Shown here piece by piece: positions 1 through 7,841 of a stretch of 64,000 bases of DNA. The notes beneath the pieces were generated by a model. It worked only from the letters and a program-made list of their open reading frames with translations, searched no databases and was not told where the DNA came from. The first letter of the stretch is position 1. The number at the start of each line of letters is the position of its first letter. A program made the translations under genes and the position numbers. The DNA lies in assembly GCF_014639875.1 (NCBI RefSeq), contig NZ_BMGD01000003.1, forward strand, positions 682,001 through 746,000. Reading direction: 5' to 3'. The stretch is from Blastomonas aquatica. Lineage in GTDB: Bacteria; Pseudomonadota; Alphaproteobacteria; Sphingomonadales; Sphingomonadaceae.

Positions 1-2891
1 ACCGATTGGCCGTGGTCCTCGTTGTGCTTGGCGAACTCGACGATCAGGATGGCGTTCTTGGCCGCCAGACCGATCAGCACCACCAGCCCGATCTGGGTGA
101 GGATGTTGTTGTCCCTACCCATCACGTTGACCCCGAGGATTGCAGCCAGCAGGCACATCGGCACGATCAGGATCACCGCCAGCGGCAGCACCAGGCTTTC
201 ATATTGTGCCGCCAGCAGCAGGAAGACGAACACCACGCCGAGCAGGAAGACGAGGGTACCGGTATTGCCCGCCGCCTTTTGCTGGAAAGCCAGTTCGGTC
301 CATTCGAAATCGAACCCTTGCGGCAATGTCTGCCGGGCCAGTTGCTCCATCGTGTCGAGCGATTGTCCGCTCGAATAGCCGGGAAGGGTATCGCCCTGCA
401 GTTCGGCTGACCGGTAGAGGTTGTAGCGCACCACGCGATAGGCGCCCGAGTCGTTGCGTAGGTTCATGACCGCATCTAGCGGAACCATCTGACCGCTGGA
501 CGACCGTGTCCGCAAACGCCCGATGTCGGACACATCATCGCGATACGGCGCATCGGCCTGCGCGGTCACCCGGAAGGTGCGGCCCAAGAAGTTGAAGTCG
601 TTGATATAGCTCGATCCCAGATAGGTGCCGAGCGTCGAGAAGATGTTCTCCACCGGAACACCAAGTTGCTCGGCCCGCGCACGATCGATATCAGCGAACA
701 GACGCGGGGTGCGCGTGTTGAAGGTGGTGAACGCGCCTGCGATCCCCTCGGTCTGATTGGCTGCGCCCATCATCGCGAATGCGGCCCCTTCGAGCGCCTG
801 GAGCCCGGCGTTGCCGCGATCCTCGATCACCATCTTGAAGCCACCGCCGGTGCCAAGCCCGGCCACCGGAGGCGGAGCGATCACCAATATGCTGCCCGCA
901 GTGATGCTGGACATTGCGCCACGCAATTCATTGGCAACCTCGTCCGCGCTGATCCGGGTGCCGGCTTCCTTGAGCGTGATGAAGATCGCCGCAGCGTTGG
1001 GAGCGTTGGTGAAGGTCGCGCCGTCGAATCCGGCAAACGCAATGGTGCTGACGACGGATTCGTTCTTGAGCGCGATTCCCTGAGCGGTCTCGAGCGCGGC
1101 GGTGGTCCGCTGCAGCGAGGCCCCCGGAGGCATCTGCAAGACCCCGATCAGATAACCCTGATCCTGAGCGGGGATAAAGCCCGAGGGCGTATCAGCAAAG
1201 CGCCATCCGGCAACCGCGAGCAGCGCCAGATAGGCCACGCCCATGAACATCAGGCTGCGGATGGTCCGCGCGGTCAGGCGGCCATAGCGTTCCGACAGCT
1301 TGGCGAACCCGCGGTTGAAACCGCCGGCAAACCGCTTGCCCCAACCGCGCCAGCCAGCGGGGATGTCACCCTCGTGGTGCGCGCGCGGGCGCAACAGCAG
1401 GGCAGCAAGCGCGGGCGACAGCGTCAGTGACACAAACGCGGAAAAGGCCGTGGCGCCGGCGATGGTGACAGCAAACTGCTGGTAGAACGCGCCCGAAATG
1501 CCGGGAATAAACGCTGTCGGGATGAACACGCCGCACAGCACCAGTGCGATCGCGATCAGCGCTCCGGAAACTTCATCCATCGTCTTGTGCGCGGCATCGA
1601 ACGGGCTCAGGCCTTCTTCTTCCATCAGCCGTTCGACATTTTCGACCACCACGATCGCGTCATCGACGACGATCCCGATGGCAAGCACCATGCCGAACAA
1701 TGACAGGCTGTTGAGCGAGAAGCCGAGCAGCGCGAGGATCGCAATTGCACCTGCCAACGCGATCGGAATCGCGATGATCGGAATGATCGCTGCCCGCCAG
1801 CTTTGCAGGAACACCAGTACCACGATCGCCACCAGAATGATCGCCTCGATCAGCGTATTCTGCACCGCGGATATCGATGCTTCGACATAGGTGGTGGGGT
1901 TATAGGGGATCGAATATGCCATCCCGGGCGGGAAGTCGTTCGAAGCGCGCTTGAGCTCGTCCTCGACCTCCTTGGCCACGGTCAGTGCGTTCGATCCGGG
2001 CAGCTGCGAGATTGCCAGCGCCACGGTCGGGCGGCCGCTGGAAAACGCGTTGATGCTGTAATCCTGAGCGCCCAGCTCGATCCGGGCGACATCCGACAGC
2101 CGGGTCAGCGCTAGACCCTCTCGCTTGACGACGATCGCGCCAAACTCTTCCGGAGTGCTCAGGCGGCCTTGTGTCTGGACACCGAGCTGGAACGCGGTGC
2201 CGTTTGTATTGAACGGGGGCTGGCCAATCGACCCTGCTGAAACCTGCGCGTTCTGCGCGCGGATCTTGCCGACGATTTCATCGACGGTAAGGTTGCGCGA
2301 GGCCGCAAGCTCGGGGTCAATCCAGACGCGCATGTTGTAGTCGCGTCCGCCAAACAGCCGAGCCGAGCCGATGCCATCGATCCGCGAGATGCGATCAATG
2401 ACCTGCAGCGTGGCGTAATTGGAGATGTACGATTGGGGAAGCGATCCATCAGTCGAGAAGAAGTTGGCGACCAGCAACAGATCGGGCGAATTCTTGCGGA
2501 CCGTCACGCCGATCTGGCGGACCTCTTGCGGCAGACGCGGTTCGGCGGTGCTGACACGGTTCTGCACCAGCACCTGGGCCTGGTCGACATCGGTGCCTTG
2601 GGCGAAGGTGACCGTTATCGCAAGGTTACCGTCGCCCGTCGATGATGACGACATATAGAGCATGTCCTCGACGCCGTTGATCGACTCTTCGAGCGGCGCT
2701 GCGACCACGTCGGCGATCGTCTCGGCAGTGGCACCGGGATAGCTGGCGCTGACCACGACGGTGGGCGGGGCGATTTCTGGATATTGTGATACCGGCAACG
2801 TCGGATAGGCGACGATGCCGAAAATCACGATAAGGATGGACAGGACCGCCGCGAAGATCGGACGGTCGATGCAGAAATGGGCGATACGCAT
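1..2891 (-). CDS. RND efflux pump inner-membrane permease (HAE1/AcrB family), 3' end beyond window
   Basis: Proton-driven drug/solute exporter of the inner membrane, the permease of a tripartite RND pump. About 963 N-terminal residues are present; AcrB-family proteins are ~1040-1060 aa, so only the C-terminal end is missing at the window edge. The N-terminus MRIAHFCIDRPIFAAVLSIL is the usual first helix. The paired aspartates of TM4 appear in VDDAIVVVENVER (around residue 400), and the TM10 lysine in GLAAKNAILIVEFAK near the cut, so the proton relay looks intact. The ATG lies 4 nt after the stop of the adaptor gene, so the two are surely cotranscribed. Substrate cannot be inferred. An outer-membrane factor gene may follow outside the window. 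Confidence 0.95.
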   Translation of the reverse strand, partial: MRIAHFCIDRPIFAAVLSILIVIFGIVAYPTLPVSQYPEIAPPTVVVSASYPGATAETIADVVAAPLEESINGVEDMLYMSSSSTGDGNLAITVTFAQGTDVDQAQVLVQNRVSTAEPRLPQEVRQIGVTVRKNSPDLLLVANFFSTDGSLPQSYISNYATLQVIDRISRIDGIGSARLFGGRDYNMRVWIDPELAASRNLTVDEIVGKIRAQNAQVSAGSIGQPPFNTNGTAFQLGVQTQGRLSTPEEFGAIVVKREGLALTRLSDVARIELGAQDYSINAFSSGRPTVALAISQLPGSNALTVAKEVEDELKRASNDFPPGMAYSIPYNPTTYVEASISAVQNTLIEAIILVAIVVLVFLQSWRAAIIPIIAIPIALAGAIAILALLGFSLNSLSLFGMVLAIGIVVDDAIVVVENVERLMEEEGLSPFDAAHKTMDEVSGALIAIALVLCGVFIPTAFIPGISGAFYQQFAVTIAGATAFSAFVSLTLSPALAALLLRPRAHHEGDIPAGWRGWGKRFAGGFNRGFAKLSERYGRLTARTIRSLMFMGVAYLALLAVAGWRFADTPSGFIPAQDQGYLIGVLQMPPGASLQRTTAALETAQGIALKNESVVSTIAFAGFDGATFTNAPNAAAIFITLKEAGTRISADEVANELRGAMSSITAGSILVIAPPPVAGLGTGGGFKMVIEDRGNAGLQALEGAAFAMMGAANQTEGIAGAFTTFNTRTPRLFADIDRARAEQLGVPVENIFSTLGTYLGSSYINDFNFLGRTFRVTAQADAPYRDDVSDIGRLRTRSSSGQMVPLDAVMNLRNDSGAYRVVRYNLYRSAELQGDTLPGYSSGQSLDTMEQLARQTLPQGFDFEWTELAFQQKAAGNTGTLVFLLGVVFVFLLLAAQYESLVLPLAVILIVPMCLLAAILGVNVMGRDNNILTQIGLVVLIGLAAKNAILIVEFAKHNEDHGQS

Positions 2892-2895
2892 CGGA

Positions 2896-4092
2896 TTACC
2901 GCGCCGTTGCTTGAGCAGGCGCAGGCGCAGTGTTCGGCCGTGCAATCGGAGCATCGCCCTTTGCACGGGCCTTGATCGTACCCTTTCGCGGGGTCACCAC
3001 CATTCCAGGCTGCAACTGTGCAAGGCCGTCGACCACAATACGCTCTGTCGGCGCGATACCGTCCCGGATGACACGCAGTCCTTCGACCATGGGTCCGGTC
3101 GATACCGGACGGGGGGTAACCTTGTTGCCCTTACCGAGTACATAAACCAGCTTGCGGGTCTGGTCGGTGAGAATCGCCTCGTCGGGAACCAGCAGCGCGT
3201 TGTAGGTTCCGGACCCCAGCAGCCGCGCGCGCCCGAACATGCCGGGGACGAGGAAGCCATTGGGGTTGTCGACCATGGCATAGGCCTGGATCGTCCCTGT
3301 CTCTGGGCTGATGCCGTTGTTGATGAACTCCATCTTGCCGCGCCAGCGGAACTCGGGCTCGTCGGCAAGCTGGATTTCGACCGGATTGGCAGCATATCGC
3401 GAGCTGCGGCGCTCACCATCGGCATCCTGACGGATGTATTTGAGATAGAAGCTCTCTGCGCCGTCGAAGCTGAACCGAATGGGGTTGATCCGTACGATGC
3501 GGGTCAGTTCGGTCTGGCCGGCAGTGACGAAATCACCGACGTCGACGAGGCGATTGGAAACGCGTCCCGAAATCGGTGCCCGCACTTGCGCAAACGACAG
3601 GTCGAGCTGAGCCGCCTGGCGGCGCGCCTCGGCTCCTGCGAGCGTCGCCCGCGCCGACCGCAGCGTCGCAGCGAGATTGTCCGCTTCCTCGCGGCTGATC
3701 GCATCAAAACCGAGCAGTTCGGTGCCACGGCTCGCCTGCGACTGCGCGTTGGCGAGTGAGGCGCGAGCGCTTGCGACGCTGGCCTCGGCTTCGGCCAGGG
3801 TTGCGCGGAAGGGGCGAGGGTCGATTTCGAACAACAAATCGCCCTTGCGGACATCACGGCCATCGCGGAACGCGACCCGCGAGACGGGACCGGAGACCCG
3901 TGCGATCAGCTGCACGTCCTCATCGGCAACAAAGCGCCCGATATATTCGTCCCAATCGATAACGGTCCGCTGAAGCGGTGCTGCGACGGTGGCGGCCTGA
4001 GTTGGGGGCGGTGGGGGTGGTTCCGAGCTGCAAGCGCTGGTCAGAAACATCAAAGTTGCCGTGATCACGGCGCATCCGGGGGCAATGCGCAT
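2896..4092 (-). CDS. RND efflux periplasmic adaptor lipoprotein (MFP/AcrA family)
   Basis: Periplasmic membrane-fusion protein of 398 aa linking the RND permease to an outer-membrane channel. It has a lipoprotein signal: hydrophobic N-terminus ending in lipobox LTSAC with the acylated Cys at residue 21, followed by an unusual run of six prolines. The biotinyl-lipoyl half motifs (VSRVAFRDGRDVRKGDLLFEIDP and VRAPISGRV), the central coiled-coil hairpin (EAEASVASARASLANAQ region) and the beta-barrel follow in normal order. First gene of the adaptor-permease operon. The 358-bp region ahead of it, shared divergently with folE, holds a small palindrome that could be an operator; no regulator gene is adjacent in the window. 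Confidence 0.95.
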   Translation of the reverse strand: MRIAPGCAVITATLMFLTSACSSEPPPPPPTQAATVAAPLQRTVIDWDEYIGRFVADEDVQLIARVSGPVSRVAFRDGRDVRKGDLLFEIDPRPFRATLAEAEASVASARASLANAQSQASRGTELLGFDAISREEADNLAATLRSARATLAGAEARRQAAQLDLSFAQVRAPISGRVSNRLVDVGDFVTAGQTELTRIVRINPIRFSFDGAESFYLKYIRQDADGERRSSRYAANPVEIQLADEPEFRWRGKMEFINNGISPETGTIQAYAMVDNPNGFLVPGMFGRARLLGSGTYNALLVPDEAILTDQTRKLVYVLGKGNKVTPRPVSTGPMVEGLRVIRDGIAPTERIVVDGLAQLQPGMVVTPRKGTIKARAKGDAPIARPNTAPAPAQATAR

Positions 4093-4450
4093 TCTTTTCT
4101 TCCAATTTCTAGTGCTGCAGCGCAGCGAAGTGGGGGATACCGTAGGGGAAGTCCAGAGAAAAAAGTTGCAATTAACAACTAATATATGTGAATTTTTTGC
4201 ACCTCTAGCGTCCGGCCTCGCAATTCTCGCCGTTCCTCATGCGCCGGGCAGGGGCAGCTTGCTCCACCCGCGGCGCATTCGGGCCGCCAGGGCGATCGCC
4301 GGACGACCGGTAAGTGCGGCAGTTATCCCAACCGGCAATCGCGCCTGCACCCCGTGTTCGTCGCCTGCCTGCCGCGGCGCCCGCTTGCACAGCATGCACG
4401 CGGTACCTATCTTTTAGACGGATTTTTGATTTTCAGGGGGAATGCCTGCC
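4093..4450. other. Divergent intergenic region, RND operon / folE
   Basis: About 360 bases without a convincing gene. The short open frames on both strands here have no recognisable product. The part next to the adaptor gene (4160-4200) is AT-rich and holds a 5-bp-arm inverted repeat; the rest (4205-4420) is GC-rich without clear motifs. It must hold promoters for both directions, but no good -35/-10 pair stands out. Confidence 0.6.
4164..4180. promoter_or_regulatory. Small inverted repeat, possible operator of the RND operon
   Basis: Perfect 5-bp arms AGTTG/CAACT separated by 7 nt in an AT-rich stretch about 75 bp upstream of the adaptor start codon. Size and position fit a TetR-type operator, but the arms are short and no regulator gene is nearby, so this is tentative. 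Confidence 0.3.
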
Positions 4451-5080
4451 ATGTTATACCACGATGCCGACGACGATAACGATCTTGCTGGCCAGGATCG
4501 CGCCGGCCAGGGCAAAATCCCCGTCCCCGACCATGTCCAGCAGGCGATCATTACGCTGCTCAAATGGACCGGCGATGACCCGGAGCGCGAAGGCCTGCGC
4601 GATACTCCGTTACGCGTTGCGCGCGCGTGGAAGGAATACTGCTCAGGTTATGAGGATGATCCCAGCCTCCACCTCAGCCGGACTTTCGAAGAAGTCGGCG
4701 GATATGACGAATTAGTCCTGCTGAAGGGCATACCGTTCCAGTCGCATTGCGAGCATCATATGGCACCGATCATCGGCAAGGCGTCGATCGCCTATATGCC
4801 GCGTGACCGGGTCGTCGGTATTTCGAAACTCGCTCGCGTGCTGCACGGCTATTCGCGGCGCCTGCAGGTGCAGGAACGGCTGACGGCAGAAGTTGCCGCC
4901 TGCATCTGGGAGCATCTGCACCCGCATGGTGTCGCGGTGGTGATCGAAGCCAGCCATAGCTGCATGACCGCACGCGGCGTGCGCACTCCCGGCGTCAGCA
5001 TGATCACCAGCCGTTTGCTGGGCTGCTTCCTCGATGATCATCGCTCGCGCGAAGAAGTGATGAGCCTGATGGGGTATTGA
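4451..5080 (+). CDS. folE: GTP cyclohydrolase I
   Basis: Converts GTP to dihydroneopterin triphosphate, first step of tetrahydrofolate synthesis; cytosolic homodecamer with catalytic zinc. Family signatures are visible: the zinc-ligand region SHCEHHMAPIIGKASIAYMP and the C-terminal SHSCMTARGVRTPG containing the second zinc Cys; length ~209 aa is normal. Two ATGs compete. The Shine-Dalgarno AGGGGG (4435-4440) ends one base before the ATG at 4442 but ten bases before the ATG at 4451, so I choose 4451 (MLYHDADDDND). Monocistronic, divergent from the RND operon. folP, thyA and the 5-FTHF cyclo-ligase occur later in the window but not in one operon. Confidence 0.97.
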   Translation: MLYHDADDDNDLAGQDRAGQGKIPVPDHVQQAIITLLKWTGDDPEREGLRDTPLRVARAWKEYCSGYEDDPSLHLSRTFEEVGGYDELVLLKGIPFQSHCEHHMAPIIGKASIAYMPRDRVVGISKLARVLHGYSRRLQVQERLTAEVAACIWEHLHPHGVAVVIEASHSCMTARGVRTPGVSMITSRLLGCFLDDHRSREEVMSLMGY

Positions 5081-5089
5081 GCAACATAA

Positions 5090-5225
5090 ATCCTCCCCGG
5101 AACGGGGAGGTGGCAGCCCTTCAGGGCTGACGGAGGGGAAGCCGAATTGTGCATCGTTCAATGCGATGCACCCAGACGCTTCCCCTCCACCGCTTCGCGG
5201 TCCCCTTCCCGGTGCCGGGGAGGAT
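5090..5225. repeat. 136-bp palindromic element, copy 1
   Basis: Bounded by perfect 11-bp inverted ends ATCCTCCCCGG (5090-5100) and CCGGGGAGGAT (5215-5225). Inside are several smaller stems, including GGAGGGGAAGC paired with GCTTCCCCTCC and a central GTGCATCG/CGATGCAC hairpin. Read in reverse complement it aligns along its whole length with the element at 11045-11179, apart from the central hairpin. It has no ORF; a non-autonomous palindromic repeat (MITE- or REP-like). It lies between folE and the convergent peroxiredoxin gene and may act as a bidirectional terminator. Confidence 0.8.
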
Positions 5226-5234
5226 GTTAGTAAA

Positions 5235-5711
5235 TCAAAGCTTTTCGAGCATATAGTCCGCGCTGCTGACCTTGAAATCGCCCGGTTCTTCGACGAACAA
5301 CTTATCGACCACGCCATCCTTGATCACCATCGCGAAACGCTGGCCACGCTTGCCCATGCCAAAGCCGCTGCCGTCCATGGTCAGGCCGACCGCTTCGGCG
5401 AAATCGGCATTGCCGTCGGCGAGCATGGTGATCGCGTCTGCATTGGCGCCCTTGCCCCATGCGCCCATGACAAAGGCGTCGTTGACCGCAGTGCAGGCGA
5501 TCTCGTCGATGCCCTTGGCTTTCAGCGCATCGGCCTTCTCCACGAAGCCTGGCAGGTGGCGGGCCGAGCAGGTCGGTGTGAACGCGCCGGGAACCGAGAA
5601 CAATGCGACGGTTTTGCCCGCGAAGTAATCCTTGCTCTCGACCTGTTGCGGGCCCTCTGCAGTGGCGCGGACAAATTTGGTGTTGGGAATGGTGTCGCCG
5701 ACTTTGATCAT
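5235..5711 (-). CDS. Peroxiredoxin, Prx5 type
   Basis: Thiol peroxidase of 158 aa that reduces hydrogen peroxide and alkyl hydroperoxides in the cytosol. The peroxidatic cysteine lies in PGAFTPTCSARHLPGF (Cys48), the hallmark of the AhpE/Prx5 branch; a second Cys (Cys73, in DEIACTAVND) sits where a partner cysteine is often found. The family typically ends with the FKVSSADYMLEKL-like tail seen here. Convergent with folE, with the 136-bp palindromic element between them. It could use glutathione, glutaredoxin or thioredoxin as donor; sequence alone does not decide. Confidence 0.95.
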   Translation of the reverse strand: MIKVGDTIPNTKFVRATAEGPQQVESKDYFAGKTVALFSVPGAFTPTCSARHLPGFVEKADALKAKGIDEIACTAVNDAFVMGAWGKGANADAITMLADGNADFAEAVGLTMDGSGFGMGKRGQRFAMVIKDGVVDKLFVEEPGDFKVSSADYMLEKL

Positions 5712-5838
5712 GGGTGTTGCTCCTGCTGTTGAACGGGTCGAGGCTCATGTTGTCGCGCGTGCGACGCATTGCAAGGCCTCATCGATGGGACGCGAACAGC
5801 GCCCGTTGCGGGCTGACACGGAGGTCGATCGAAACATC

Positions 5839-5858
5839 ATATAAAGGAATCTTTATAT
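5839..5858. promoter_or_regulatory. Perfect 20-bp palindrome upstream of ahcY, candidate operator
   Basis: Arms ATATAAAG (5839-5846) and CTTTATAT (5851-5858) are exact reverse complements around a 4-nt spacer GAAT. AT-rich half-sites of this kind are typical of winged-helix ArsR-family operators, and SAH-responsive ArsR-type regulators (SahR) are known to control ahcY in some Proteobacteria; assignment here is inference. The right arm contains a TATATT that could be a -10 element, in which case binding would block RNA polymerase. Confidence 0.6.
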
Positions 5859-5866
5859 TTGCTTGA

Positions 5867-5909
5867 AGGGCCAAGTCTGGCTATGGGAACAGCAGTTTCC
5901 GATGGCCCT
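5867..5909 (+). promoter_or_regulatory. Nested hairpin in the ahcY leader
   Basis: Outer stem AGGGCCA (5867-5873) pairs exactly with TGGCCCT (5903-5909). An inner stem GGGAAC (5885-5890) pairs with GTTTCC (5895-5900) with one G-U and a 4-nt loop. It ends 25 nt before the ribosome binding site AGGAGA (5934-5939). It does not match the SAH, SAM-II or SAM/SAH riboswitch consensus as I know them, so its role is open. Confidence 0.45.
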
Positions 5910-5945
5910 GTTGGCGCATCGGCCGTTTGACTCAGGAGATTTACC

Positions 5946-7364
5946 GTGGCCAGTGCCCCGACCCTCGACCGCCCCGATTATGTCGTAGCCGACATTGCGC
6001 TTGCCGATTTCGGCCGCAAGGAAATCACGATTGCGGAAACCGAAATGCCCGGCCTCATGTCGATCCGCGAAGAGTATCGCGGTGAGCAGCCGCTCAAGGG
6101 TGCAAAGATCACCGGATCGCTGCACATGACGATCCAGACCGCCGTGCTGATCGAAACGCTGGTGGACCTCGGCGCTGAAGTTCGCTGGGCCACCTGCAAC
6201 ATCTATTCGACCCAGGACCACGCCGCTGCTGCGATCGCCGCGCAGGGCATTCCAGTTTTTGCCATCAAGGGTGAGAGCCTCGAAGAGTATTGGGAATACG
6301 TCGATCGTATCTTCGACTGGGGCGCTGAAGAAGGCGAAACCTGCAACCTGATCCTCGACGATGGCGGCGATGCCACCATGTTCGCGCTCTGGGGTGCACG
6401 CGTCGAAGCAGGCGAAGAGCTGTTCACGCCTTCGAACGAGGAAGAAGAGTTCTTCGTCAAGATCCTGAAGCGTCGTCTGGCCCAGTCGCCGGGTTACCTC
6501 ACCAAGACCGTGCAGAACATCAAGGGCGTTTCGGAAGAAACCACCACCGGCGTGCACCGCCTGTATGACCTCGCCAAGAAGGGCAAGCTGCCTTTCCCCG
6601 CGATCAACGTCAACGACAGCGTCACCAAGTCGAAGTTCGACAACAAGTACGGCTGCAAGGAATCGCTGGTTGACGGCATCCGTCGCGGTACCGACGTGAT
6701 GATGGCCGGCAAGGTCGCTGTCGTGTGCGGCTATGGCGATGTCGGCAAGGGTTCGGCAGCATCGCTGCAGGGCGCCGGCGCCCGCGTTATCGTGACCGAA
6801 ATCGATCCGATCTGCGCGCTTCAGGCGGCAATGGACGGCTTTGCGGTGCAGACGCTGGAAGACGTCGTCGCCACCGCTGACATCTTCGTCACCACCACCG
6901 GCAACAAGGACGTCATCACCCTCGAGCACATGCGTGCGATGAAGGACATGGCGATCGTCGGCAACATTGGTCACTTCGACAATGAAATCCAGATCGGTGC
7001 GCTGGAAAACATGAAGTGGACCGAGATCAAGCCGCAGGTCGACATGATCGAGTTCCCCGGCGGCAAGCGCATCATCATGCTGTCGAAGGGCCGTCTGCTC
7101 AACCTCGGCAACGCCACCGGTCATCCCAGCTTCGTGATGTCGGCCAGCTTCACCAACCAAGTGCTGGCGCAGATCGAATTGTTCAAGGGTGCCAACAAGT
7201 ACGAGAACCAGGTCTACGTTCTGCCCAAACACCTCGACGAGAAGGTCGCGCGGCTTCACCTCGAAAAGCTTGGCGTCAAGCTGACCGAACTGACCAAGGA
7301 ACAGGCCGAATATATCGACGTGTCGGTCACCGGTCCGTTCAAGAAGGACGAATATCGCTACTGA
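5946..7364 (+). CDS. ahcY: Adenosylhomocysteinase (S-adenosylhomocysteine hydrolase)
   Basis: Reversibly splits S-adenosylhomocysteine into adenosine and homocysteine, relieving product inhibition of methyltransferases; NAD-dependent cytosolic homotetramer. 472 aa, as in the bacterial long form. Visible: N-terminal substrate half with [20 protein letters not shown]-binding [13 protein letters not shown], and the C-terminal KKDEYRY tail whose Lys/Tyr reach into the neighbouring subunit's NAD site. Start is GTG (5946), fixed by AGGAGA six bases upstream and by the match of the N-terminus to the family. It is monocistronic: a strong terminator follows, and a palindrome and structured leader precede it, suggesting dedicated control. 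Functionally tied to ccrM and other SAM users. Confidence 0.98.
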   Translation: MASAPTLDRPDYVVADIALADFGRKEITIAETEMPGLMSIREEYRGEQPLKGAKITGSLHMTIQTAVLIETLVDLGAEVRWATCNIYSTQDHAAAAIAAQGIPVFAIKGESLEEYWEYVDRIFDWGAEEGETCNLILDDGGDATMFALWGARVEAGEELFTPSNEEEEFFVKILKRRLAQSPGYLTKTVQNIKGVSEETTTGVHRLYDLAKKGKLPFPAINVNDSVTKSKFDNKYGCKESLVDGIRRGTDVMMAGKVAVVCGYGDVGKGSAASLQGAGARVIVTEIDPICALQAAMDGFAVQTLEDVVATADIFVTTTGNKDVITLEHMRAMKDMAIVGNIGHFDNEIQIGALENMKWTEIKPQVDMIEFPGGKRIIMLSKGRLLNLGNATGHPSFVMSASFTNQVLAQIELFKGANKYENQVYVLPKHLDEKVARLHLEKLGVKLTELTKEQAEYIDVSVTGPFKKDEYRY

Positions 7365-7400
7365 TGCGGGTCTCCTGCTTCGGCGGGATGCAAAATCACA

Positions 7401-7435
7401 AAAGCCCGCTTCGCATCGCGCGAGGCGGGCTTTTT
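7401..7435 (+). terminator. Rho-independent terminator of ahcY
   Basis: AAAGCCCGC (7401-7409) pairs with GCGGGCTTT (7425-7433); the stem extends inward through CTTCG/CGAGG with one wobble pair, leaving a 7-nt loop, and is followed by a T run. It starts 37 nt after the ahcY stop. Confidence 0.93.
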
Positions 7436-7439
7436 AGTT

Positions 7440-7735
7440 TCCGTGCGCTTGCTTCGGTCCGCCTCTCCCTTGATGGGAGAGGCAGCGAGACTTGGTGGCT
7501 TTGCCGCCTAGTCGAAGCGGTGAGGGTGATGGTGCGTCCAGGTGCCGCCGGGCAATCCGGAGAGATCACCCCCACCCAACCATCCCCCTTCAAGGGGGAG
7601 GGCTCTAGCGCATCGTTGCAACCCTGCCCGGTCCCCTGCGCAGGCAGGGGCCCATCTCCGGATCGTCGTGCCGGGTGAGGGGGAAGAAGATGGGTCCCCG
7701 CCTTTGCGGGGATCCGGAAAGAGAAGATGCAGCAT
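7440..7735. repeat. Cluster of short inverted repeats between ahcY and the amidohydrolase gene
   Basis: The ~400-bp gap between the ahcY terminator and the next start codon holds no gene. It is packed with small palindromes: CTCTCCCTTGATGGGAGAG, CATCCCCCTTCAAGGGGGAG and GTCCCCGCCTTTGCGGGGATCC. They resemble pieces of the palindromic elements at 5090 and 11045 and of the REP at 36141. Probably a nest of decayed intergenic repeats; no promoter is obvious except the ribosome binding site next to the following gene. Confidence 0.6.
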
Positions 7736-7841
7736 CGCTGCGTTTCCTCAACTCGTCGCGCTACCCGTCTTTTTCCGATTGCGCTCGGGCGCAGCGGGGC
7801 TAGCGTAAGCGTATACGAAAAACATTCCGGGGAACGTCACC

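Noticed and set aside
666-1430. 254-codon plus-strand frame in the efflux permease region
   Set aside because: The minus strand here continues the AcrB-type permease without interruption.
3996-4024. G-quadruplex in the adaptor gene
   Set aside because: The G-rich stretch simply encodes the six-proline run; only two long G tracts are present.
4205-4417. Short frames on both strands between the RND operon and folE
   Set aside because: No ribosome binding site, no recognisable product and Arg/Pro/Ala-rich translations typical of random GC-rich DNA.
5859-5945. SAH or SAM riboswitch upstream of ahcY
   Set aside because: A hairpin is present, but I cannot find the conserved cores of the known SAH, SAM-II or SAM/SAH classes.
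5853-7259. 468-codon minus-strand frame opposite ahcY
   Set aside because: Antisense shadow of a highly conserved enzyme gene.
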